Positions 1 to 8,479 of a DNA stretch of 64,000 nucleotides are shown piece by piece (within the stretch, counting starts at the first letter, position 1; every line of letters starts with the position of its first letter). Both the position numbers and the translations under genes were made by a program. Source of the DNA: Isochrysis galbana. Taxonomy: Eukaryota > Haptophyta > Isochrysidales > Isochrysidaceae. The notes below the pieces were generated by a model that saw nothing but the letters and a program-made list of their open reading frames with translations, searched no databases and was not told where the DNA came from. The DNA is taken from NCBI GenBank assembly GCA_018136815.1, contig CM030939.1:4271419-4335418 (forward strand). The letters are read 5' to 3'.

Positions 1-56
1 TCCAAAACATTCTACATTCTCCGGTCCCAAGATATCTTGTGGGGGGTCTCTCCGCA
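1..56 (+). repeat. LTR-retrotransposon leader relic
   Basis: The first bases of the window match, with a small internal duplication and point changes, the stretch at 54819-54872 upstream of the gag gene of the large retrotransposon. This is an eye alignment. It suggests a piece of the same 5' region lies immediately left of the hAT relic that follows. Confidence 0.5.
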
Positions 57-89
57 CACGCGCATTCAACCCGGCGTTTGCATACGGGC

Positions 90-485
90 GGGTCGATGAG
101 CTTTGGGTGCGGCGTCTTAGTTAGCGCCTTGGCATGCTTTGCTAATATCTGCGATGTGAGTAATGGGTTGCATCGAGAGCTCTCTTCCTACCTACTTTCC
201 TGGCAAGGTACTCACATCGACCATTCCTCCGACGTGGAAAGTTTTTCAAGAGACGTCCTAGTCCTAGCATTGTGGGCATCCAACCACTCGAATGGGCATT
301 GGCTGCTCGAATAACCTTTTGCCTCTCTCCGCTAATTCTGCTTCGTGTGAGCGCGTGTTCTCTTTGATGCAGTGTTCGTTTGGTGCTCTCATCGGGACCG
401 GTCGTTGTCGGATCAATTGGAAGTGTCGGTGATGTTGCGATACAATCGCAACAAACGCAAGAAAGAAAGAAAGAGGGCTCTTTGA
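90..485 (+). pseudogene. Decayed hAT transposase C-terminus
   Basis: Three reading frames, read one after another, match the C-terminal 100 or so residues of the intact hAT transposase encoded at 39834-42414. The matches are an ALACFANI...SSYL..WQG segment, then WALAARITFCLSP, then SANSASCERVFSLMQCSFG, then DQLEVSVMLRYNRNKR. The third and fourth cover the hATC dimerisation region. Frame changes near 290, 320 and 390 mean that it cannot encode a working protein. It is a relic of a related element on the opposite strand to the intact copy. Confidence 0.8.
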
Positions 486-564
486 CGCGCTCTATGTGAC
501 ATATTGGCGTTTTTTAATATGTAATATGTTGAGCAACCTAAATACGCATACCATATACAAAGCT

Positions 565-660
565 TTTACTAATGGATATTTTCTGGATGTTTGGGCTTTC
601 CAATGGATATATTGTAGATATTTTGCATGGATATTTGGGCGTCTTTTGAGGGATACTTGT
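565..660 (+). repeat. hAT subterminal GGATAT repeats (relic)
   Basis: Downstream of the decayed transposase are several GGATATTT/GGATATAT words and variants such as GGATGTTT. They match the array that lies between the transposase stop and the terminal inverted repeat in the intact element at 39514-43063. No terminal inverted repeat could be found here, so the end has decayed. The stretch 660-1060 is AT-rich and shows no gene. Confidence 0.55.
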
Positions 661-1062
661 GCTTACCCCTACATCTCATCTCCCACTCACACCCAGCCAC
701 GCCACAGCCACAGCTTCACTTCGCCCACCACATAGATAGTGCGATTTGGAGGTAGATAGCCTAATATCTAGATAGTAGGCTAATATATTCACAGCCTTAT
801 TTATTGGTTATTGGTAATAGCTAATAAATAGCCTCCACTTCAATCAACCTCAACTAGGCAACCAGGTGCCGGGTGACGACAAAGGAATGTTACAGTTACA
901 GTTACAGGTTTGGATGCCGCCGACTTAGGCGAATAATTGTTGCTGGCCTATTTCTTTGACGCTTGAGCACATTTCAGCCTCGAAGGTAAGCTTGTACCTT
1001 TCTCGGGCACGGCAACGATTGGGAGAATCAAGGTTTCGCCTTCGCCTTTGGACTTGGCGATG

Positions 1063-1240
1063 GGGGAGCGTCAGAGTTTTATTGTTGTGTTAGTATAACC
1101 TTAGTCCTGCGGGACCGTAGCCCTTCGACGGCAACGGAGCCCCTACCCCGCGATGGGGCTGTGCGCGGTTGGCGCATGGCTCGTCCGGTGTATGTGGCTA
1201 GAGTAGAGAGAGGGAATGCTAGCCAACAAGATGTCATACG
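1063..1240 (+). repeat. Dispersed repeat family E, copy 1
   Basis: The module starts with CAGAGTTTTATTGTTGTG and runs through a conserved CGGCAACGGAGCCCCTACC and GTGTATGTGGCTAG to GCTAGCCAACAAGAT. The same words in the same order occur in reverse complement at about 26285-26520, and shorter parts at 37735-37815 and 47845-47905. I see no coding potential. Confidence 0.6.
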
Positions 1241-1450
1241 ACGCTATAAATAAGTTCTAACGGAGTTTCTCATCAAGGAATTTTTCTTCCACTGGTCGGA
1301 GGCGGGCCGTGCGTCGGCAGCGCGCTGCCGTGAATGCTGCTCCCTACTTCCACGCGGCCCAGCTCTCCAGGGAAGGCCTCCTCGAAGTGGGCGAGGAGGG
1401 TGATCCTGAGCGCGCTGCCGCCAAACGTGCGCCTGGGAGCCAACCGGGTG

Positions 1451-2889
1451 ATGCGGTCGCGCGATGGCCAGCTGATGCTCCTGCTGCTGCTCGCGCTCAG
1501 CCTCGGAACAGGTGGAGTCCTATGGCTACACGCGGGCCTTGAGCCAGAGCGCTGCGACGACGAGCACAGCGAGTGAGCTAGCGCTAGCCGAAAGACACTG
1601 GACCAAAAAGCACCCGTTGCCGTGCCATGGACGCCCACATCGAGCTCACACTGCTGTGGCAATTTTTTCTCAGGATCCTCCGCCCTTGCACAGGTGCGAG
1701 AGATGGGCACGTATGGGCGAGTGCGGCCGAAACCCGAGCTTCATGAGAGCAGAATGTCCCGCCTCCTGTGGAACGTGTCACCTTCGTAAGGTGGCTCCCA
1801 GACCAGAATTGCTTCACATCGTGAGCAAGTCTGGGGCCTCGCCATTACCAAGTCCGAATCTTGACCGAACGTTCGAGGCAATGGCTCTCAAAGATGGGAG
1901 GACTATTGAAGAAGGGAGTGTACCATCAAGGAGTGAGGTGTCAGGTCTACGCACAATACCGCAAGGCCATCCACTTGGTATTTTTTGTACCGGGAAGGAC
2001 AGCGGTGCACCGCTCCGGCTGCCAGTCTCCCGTGTGAACGACAACTACTGTGACTGTGCAGATGGGCAAGACGAACCTACAACTCCAGCATGCTCGGGAC
2101 TTGTACCCATTCGGCCGTTTGCCCAAACAGTAAGATCTCCGGCATCGGCCACGGCAGAAGGCGTTGGCACTGCTGAGTTGAGGGCGCTACTGTTCCATTG
2201 CCCGCGCTTTGGCCCCAAAAGTGGATTGCCACCCTCGCGTATTGATGATGGTGTGTGCGACTGTTGCGATGGTAGTGACGAAAAGGGCGCTCGAACCCCG
2301 TGCGATGATCACTGTGCTGCTATGCAGGCACTATCGGACAAGCAAGTCCATGCACGAGAGCAAGCAATTCGCATCAAATTGAAGTACGAGGCACAGGTAA
2401 GGTTGGCAGATGGACGGCTGTACAGAAGGTCGCCCACACACATTCTCGAATTTAACATCCACTCTCTCTTCCTTGTAGGTCGCTGCGTCTCCGCACCTCC
2501 TGGATGAGGCCGGCGGCCCCAGGCTCGTAAGCGCTGCTGCCACTGCACTCGGGGCCTTGGCAGGTCGTTGTTTTACCGCGCGCGACAGAGAGTACAATTA
2601 CGAGTTGTGCCTTTTCGGGAAAGGCGCAACACAACGTGGAAATAATGGAAAGGGCCGGCACTTCTCGCTCGGTCGGAAATGGGAGTGGACAAATCTCGGC
2701 ACAGGCGATGTCCGCGGCATGCGCTCGATTACAGGCGTGATGGAAGGCGGCGATTCTTGCTTTGGTGGAATATCACGATCGTTGACGGTTCACTTCGAGT
2801 GCGGCGAGGTGGAAGCACTTGGACGTATCCTGGAGCCGTCAACATGCGCATATTCAGTCACGTTGAGCACGCCTGCCGCTTGTCAATAG
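1451..2889 (+). CDS. Glucosidase II beta-like lectin with ShKT module
   Basis: Three exons, 1451-1572, 1694-2396 and 2479-2889, give 411 residues; both introns are GT-AG. I chose ATG 1451 because it opens directly into a hydrophobic leader (residues 8-27) and its exon splices in frame. Residues 35-69 hold six cysteines in ShKT spacing, with the second cysteine created across the first splice junction. Two LDLa-like cysteine modules follow (about 139-174 and 210-249, each with CDxxDGxDE). An MRH domain (306-410) keeps the four residues expected to bind mannose-type sugar: Q327, R375, E394 and Y400. The family subunit retains alpha-glucosidase II in the ER and recognises N-glycan mannose during glycoprotein folding. 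Here the long acidic and EF-hand middle of animal versions is absent and the ShKT module is extra. Family is firm; the partner and exact role are inferred. Confidence 0.85.
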
Positions 2890-4814
2890 TGCAGTCATAC
2901 CTAGTGAATTTTGAGTGTGGTTGTGATGAGTGGTGAAGGGCTGTGGCTGCTGTGTGTGTTGGTGTGGAGGGGCTGTGCATGGTAGTAACATGTGAAGTAC
3001 AAATGGAAGGGGGCGCAGGGCAGATGGAGGGACACGAACGGGGGAGGCACGTGCGGACGAGGGCGAGACCGAGGGTTCGGTCTCGGGCAGCATGAGGACG
3101 GGCGGGATGAGCACGGAGAGCACAGGCAGACAGGAAGGGGACGGGAGCGCTCGAGCGGTGGCGCTGATCGCTGTACGAAGGACACGGGGGAAGAGGGTGC
3201 AACTCGAGGTTCCCTTTTTTTGTCACATGGGGGGCACTTGCGAAAAAAACAACCAAACCTGAGGTTGCACCCACTCTGAAGACACTCTGTCGAGTCGAGC
3301 GGAGCCGGAGGGCTCTGAGCCACTCCGTCGCGAGTGGCACCGGCGGTTGGTCGCGGCGCTTTGGCCCTCCTCCCCGCCGGGAGTCGGGTGAATGAAATTC
3401 TGGATGGGGTCGGGCATCCCCATTTGGGTGTCTGGACGGGGAACGAACGGCGAACGAAGGGCTGTGGGGCGATGAGGCGCTCCGGCGCTCCTAGCGGCCC
3501 TAGAGTGTTGGATTGTAAGAGATTGTTATACCTACTAAGAACTCTTCCCTCAGGGAGGGAGCCTAGACTGCTTGAGTGCAGCGACGCAGCGAACAACGAC
3601 GGACAACGAACCTGAGAACACCAGGATACACCGACTCACGAACACACCGGAATCATTCACCCAAACCAAGCAAATTATCAAGCAACCGCGACCCCAAATC
3701 ACCGATAACTCAAACACGTCGCGAGAGACGGAGAGAGAGAGCGAGAGAGAGAGAGACTCCGCAGCGACGGCCGGAGCGTGTCTCCCTTGTAACTTCCCAC
3801 GTGGCGGAGAGTCCGAAGGGGAGCGTCATGTCGCGCGACCGCGGCGATCACTTCGGATATAGATCGCAACGAGATATCTTCACGACGGAAGAAATCTTGC
3901 CGTTGAGCGTGAACCTTCTAGACGCTTCTAACGAACAACCCTGAATAGCAACCAAGGGGAAGAAACACCAAAGGGGCCAAGGGCTTGCATGTAACTTGCA
4001 TCAAGGGGAAAGATTCCCTCACCTAAGAAGCGAACCTACACCGATCTCAAGGGGAGATGGCAAATTAAACCTCAAATCTCGAGCGGATAGAGCAACCGAC
4101 TCGCTCGCCAAAACCTTGACCGAGAAGAAAGAAGCAAGGACCTACAAGCCAAGGGTAGCGGACCTAGGGAATGTGAGAGGAAATTTCCGAACGCCAACGC
4201 GAACGCCAAACGCCGGAAGACAACGAAACCCTAACCAGGCTAAGCAGAACCTACGAAGAACAGGCCTGGACGACAACGAAAGTCAGCAAGTCCCAAGAGA
4301 GAACCGGAACCCAACAAGAAAAACGACAAGCCTTGCAAGAAGCTAAACAAGCCTCCTGAAGGTACCCCGAGAGCCTAGACAAGCGCGCAGCGAGCGACAG
4401 GCGACCTGGCTCCTTTGGGTCAAGATTGCCCGAAAGGAGGAAACCTGGAATCTAGACCTGACAAACAGGCTAGACGGAACGAAACGAGAACTCGAATTCT
4501 AGGTCGCTAGGGACGAACCCTACCAACCTAGGTGTGCCTGAGCTTCACCGTGTGGCCGCACGGCGAAGGACATGGAAATAAGAGCCTGGAAATCGCATCA
4601 TCTAGGATGAATGCGACACACTCACGGGAAAGGGACGCGCGTCGGGAAAGGGGAAACGCGGGAAAAGAGAGGGATGAAAGGGGGCCGGGAGAACACGGGA
4701 AACACTCAGGGAGGGGAAACGGGGAAGGGAGCAGAAGGGGGGAGGCTTCCGCGGGGGGGGGGGAAGACGAACCTAGATGGCGACGCGAGGAGGAGGCAGC
4801 TATATAAGTACAAC
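2890..4814. other. No gene seen; purine-rich, possible LTR relic
   Basis: From 2890 to about 3560 I see no gene; the translations possible there are Pro/Ser or Gly/Arg-rich shadows. From about 3570 to 4520 the plus strand is A- and G-rich, with phrases such as GGGAGATGGCAAATTAAACC that resemble 12780-12860 in the LTR-like repeat, so a decayed LTR-retrotransposon piece in minus orientation is possible. From 4610 to 4810 the sequence is GA-rich with a G9 run and resembles simple repeat. Confidence 0.4.
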
Positions 4815-5393
4815 TTTTTAACACCGAGGGACTCGTATATGCACTTCAAACACATCCTACATAGGAGGATAGCCACGGCGAACAGATTCGCGGATGACCC
4901 GACGTGCCGCTTTTGCGGTATAGCCCCCGAAAGTTCCACGCACCTGGCCGTATGCATTGCGACGGAGCCCATCTTCGAATTCATAGAAGGACTTCTGGGG
5001 ATCGTCCTTAGGCCGGGCTCTGAAGTAGCCCAACGTCTCTTTTGCTACCAAGTGGACAGGCCTCACCCCTCCTCGGGATACTTGGGTATCCTCGCGTGGA
5101 GGTATATCCTCACGGATTTCTACAACATCCAGTACGGTAACGCGGACGGTAGGTCCGTTAGATCGATCCTTAGGGCAATTCTTACAAGGTACCACCTATT
5201 AGCAACGGCGAAGGTCGGTTTCTTTCAGAGGCTGAAGAAACAACGAAACAACATGGGGCTGCACGCCCCGAGTAACAAACATATTCGGAAAATGATAAGC
5301 CCTCTTTATGAGGTGGACAAAGATTTTAACCTAGAAGTATCGGATGACCTCTTGCAGGCGGCAAGAGGCCTAGATATACGGAACATCACTTGA
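4815..5393 (+). pseudogene. LINE-type retroelement C-terminal fragment
   Basis: An open frame of about 190 residues contains FKHILHRRIATANRF and then a Cys-His cluster, CRFCGIAPESSTHLAVC, the C-x2-C...H-x3-C pattern of the zinc-binding region found after the reverse transcriptase in LINE-like elements. The basic sequence FFQRLKKQR follows and the frame ends at 5393. No reverse transcriptase core is visible upstream, so this is probably a 5'-truncated copy. The region after the stop is shared with another locus (see the next entry), as expected for a retroelement 3' end. The family assignment rests on the Cys-His motif only. Confidence 0.5.
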
Positions 5394-5690
5394 GATGGGT
5401 GTACCGCTGTGGAAAGAATTTGAAGGAAAACGCTGAAGAACTTATGCGACACAAGGGAGAAATGGACTAGCCAAACCCGAGCGAGAGATAAAGCCACAGT
5501 CTCCCGCCCCCTCCACTCCAACTCCTGGCCGAGGCAGTGCGCGCGGCCTCCCCGGAACCGGCTCTCCACTAAAGAGGGAACTGGGGAAGGGGGAGGGGGT
5601 TGTCAGGGGTTAAGGTTGGGTAGAAGGGAGGTCCACAAGCACACTGCCCCACGCCGCACGTGTAGCGGTGATTTTTAAGAAGATTTTTTT
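5394..5690 (+). repeat. 3' end of LINE-like element, empty-site copy
   Basis: The sequence from the stop codon to the T-rich end (TTTTTAAGAAGATTTTTTTT, near 5672-5691) is repeated in reverse complement at 18095-18184 plus 18801-18960. Shared blocks include CCTCGGCCAGGAGTTGGAG, TTCCCCAGTTCCCTCTTTAG and GTGGACCTCCCT on the minus strand. The copy here has a single TTAA at 5620-5623 where the other copy carries a 612-bp insertion. Confidence 0.75.
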
Positions 5691-5699
5691 TTGTGCTCA

Positions 5700-6580
5700 A
5701 AGGGCCCACGGGTGCTCTCGTCTTCTATTTCCAGCGTCGCCTTCCATGTTTGGTTTCTCGGTTAACTTGGGTTCCTCTCACCTCGTTGTTCTAATTCTGG
5801 GTTTCTTCTATTTCGGTTGATTTGTTCGCGGATTTCTCCTATTTCGGTTGCTTTGTTCTCCTTCCATGCCGCTCGTCGAGACGACTCGAATTTAGTCGGG
5901 GAGTGTCGTATTCCATACGATGACAGACTTTTACTTCTAACCGGTGGTTTATTTTAAGCCTCAAGGTCTCGTCGGCGACATTCTACCCCTTCTCTTACTT
6001 TCTTTCGAGGTCATCAAACGTTCCACGACTGTCTTCCGTCTTCCGTCTTCTCTTCATGCATCGGTTGTAGTCTTCCGTCTTCTCTTCGTATATCGGCGGT
6101 AGCTCCACAGCGAGGTCTGCTCTCGTTGTTCCGACTTCTCTGTTTCGCATGTCTGTGCGCCGATGAGTTGCCTTGGTGCCGACGCTTGACAGTCCGCCCT
6201 TAGTGTGGTTAGTTTTCGCCCTGTTTGGTTTAGTTCGTGTGTGTCTGTGTGACGAGGGGTCTTTTTGAGTCCCTGCGTTGTAGTCTCTCGTGTCTACCTT
6301 GGACCTAAGAAGCTCTCATTCTCCTTCTCTCTCTTCCTCTAGCTCGCTAGCTATCCTCGGCCCTACCCTCCAACGCCGCGCGTTGTGAGCCTCCGAACCT
6401 CCGTCTCTCTTCTCGTCCCTCGCACTCGATGGTAGAAGCTGTCAGACCCGACTTCTACTATGACCTCTCAGACATATTCCCGCAAGCAACCACCTACGAC
6501 TCCTTCACGGCCGCGTCAGCTGCCGGCTCGATCGAACGGCCCTCTGCCCACGAGCCAGTAGTCATCGCGTGTTCGACAGG
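5700..6580 (+). other. Pyrimidine-rich leader-like region
   Basis: The region is rich in TCTTCCGTC words and ends with an ATG at 6429 that opens 50 codons (MVEAVRPDFYYDLSDIF...) before running into the tandem array. Its style resembles the leader plus gag start of the retrotransposon at 54.7-55.8 kb, but I could not align it. It may be the 5' end of another LTR element interrupted or ended by the array. Confidence 0.25.
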
Positions 6581-7325
6581 GGGCGGCGGGCGCGATTGGC
6601 GTGGCTGTGAGGGCGGGATGCCGCGATATGGTGCGCGATGCGGCATCTACTCGGTGAGCGGGCACAAGAACGGCCTCGTGGCGCCGCCGGTCGCGGGTCG
6701 AAGTTGGGCGCTCACGGTGCGTCTTGGGGGCGTGACGTCGTCATCACCGGCGCCCGCAAAGGGCTGATTTCGACGCGGTGCGCGGGGGCGGCGGGCGCGA
6801 TTGGCGTGGCTGTGAGGGCGGGATGCCGCGATATGGTGCGCGATGCGGCATCTACTCGGTGAGCGGGCACAAGAACGGCCTCGTGGCGCCGCCGGTCGCG
6901 GGTCGAAGTTGGGCGCTCACGGTGCGTCTTGGGGGCGTGACGTCGTCATCACCGGCGCCCGCAAAGGGCTGATTTCGACGCGGTGTGAGGGGGCGGCGGG
7001 CGCGATTGGTGTGGCTGTGAGGGCGGGATGCCGCGATATGGTGCGCGATGCGGCATCTACTCGGTGAGCGGGCACAAGAACGGCCTCGTGGCGCCGCCGG
7101 TCGCGGGTCGAAGTTGGGCGCTCACGGTGCGTCTTGGGGGCGTGACGTCGTCATCACCGGCGCCCGCAAAGGGCTGATTTCGACGCGGTGTGAGGGGGCG
7201 GCGGGCGCGATTGGCGTGGCTGTGAGGGCGGGATGCCGCGATATGGTGCGTGATGCGGCATCTACTCGGTGAGCGGGCACAAGAACGGCCTCGTGGCGCC
7301 GCCGGTCGCGGGTCGAAGTTGGGCT
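6581..7325 (+). repeat. 205-bp tandem repeat, about 3.6 copies
   Basis: Near-identical units begin at about 6581, 6786, 6991 and 7196, each with GGCGGCGGGCGCGATTGG near its start and CTCGGTGAGCGGGCACAAG in the middle. The last copy is cut at 7323, where unrelated sequence begins. Differences between units are single bases, so the array is recent. Short open frames appear in each unit only because the unit lacks stops in that frame; I do not regard them as genes. Confidence 0.92.
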
Positions 7326-7614
7326 CTCTATCCCTTGGCGATTTTAGCGTTGAGCGTCTTCATAGTTTTTGTGATAATTACGTACACATTCAAGTCCATG
7401 AAATCATAGAAGTATTGTATTGCAGTGCGTACAGAACCAGGCTGTATCGACCGTGTTTGCTGGTGATGACCATGGCTTCGTAATGCGCTGCGAGAGGCGC
7501 GCTTGAAGGCCATCGATAAAATTATACCGGAGGGGGCCCGTTGTATATTTCTGCGCGGCTGTCAGAGGCCTGAAATTGAGTATTTTTCGAAAATTTTGCC
7601 GGAGGACCCCGGAT

Positions 7615-7720
7615 TTTTTTTGCTGATCTCTCATACCAGAACCTATAGGGAGCTTATTTAGGTCCTCGTTTGCCCATTACCGAGCGTGCCCTTCGCACCC
7701 CCCTAGTGAGTGACCGGGCT
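7615..7720 (+). repeat. Repeat shared inverted with 25520-25645
   Basis: The words CTCATACCAGAAC, TAGGGAGCTTA, CCTCGTTTGCCCATTACC and TGACCGGGCTA occur in the same order in the reverse complement of 25520-25645, which is the centre of a foldback element. The rest of 7326-8150 shows no gene; 7725-7780 is a G/C-rich simple tract. Confidence 0.6.
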
Positions 7721-8284
7721 AGCTTCGGGCGGAGGGGGGAGGGGGAGGGAGGGGCGGGGGGCGGGGCGACCCCCAGCCCTGGCCCCTGGGCCTCGGCCCT
7801 TACCAATTCACGCCGCGCACGCAGCCTAGGAGTCCTACTTCATTTCCCCGCCCGCGTCCTTCGATTACCGCGATTACAGCCCTCCCCCGGAGTCGATGTT
7901 TCACTTGGGGTCGCCGGTTTCTAAATGTATGAGGGCTCTACAATCTCCAACTTCCAGATCTTTTTACTTTGGGGAGAGTGTAGTTTGAGTTCCGACTTCC
8001 GTCGCCCGTTATCCCGCAGGTGTTCATTGTAACTGGCGTTGAAGGCGTTGACGTTCTATTTCTAATTTTGTCTCGTGAGAGCTGATATATGAAGAACCCT
8101 TGGAGATTGATTCCTCAGGGACTCCACGAGAGGCGCAGCTCGGTACGATAGAGTGCAGCAAAAAGAGCCGGCACCTCTCTCCAAGCGAGAGGGTGATATT
8201 AAGCGAAAGATGAGAGGAGAACACGTGAGGTTGGAGTCTCAACCCGGCGTGGCTCCGGGCCGTCCTGTACCCCTTCCCGCGCGT

Positions 8285-8345
8285 GCGCCTCCCCCCCCCC
8301 GCCCCCCCCTCCCGCCCCCCTCCCCCCCCCCCCCCCCCCCCCCTA
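8285..8345 (+). repeat. Poly-C tract
   Basis: A run of mainly C, including about 21 uninterrupted C residues, lies upstream of the ankyrin gene. Similar tracts recur near 33990-34036, 48105-48172 and 53977-53992. Length is probably unreliable in the assembly. Confidence 0.8.
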
Positions 8346-8479
8346 TTGCTCCACCACCCCGGACTCCTCCCTGCCCCGCCCTCCCCTCCTCCCTCTCTGA
8401 GAGGGGTGGAGAGGCGGGGGAGGGGGGTGCTGCGGGGAAAGCGAGGGACAGAGTTGGCCGAGAGACCGGCGGGAGATAG

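Noticed and set aside
4611..4814. N-terminal extension of the LINE-like fragment
   Set aside because: These codons translate a GA-rich simple repeat and are unlike the segment after 4815.
6581..7325. CRISPR-like array
   Set aside because: Units are 205 bp, contiguous and nearly identical, with no unique spacers; it is a plain tandem repeat in a eukaryotic genome.
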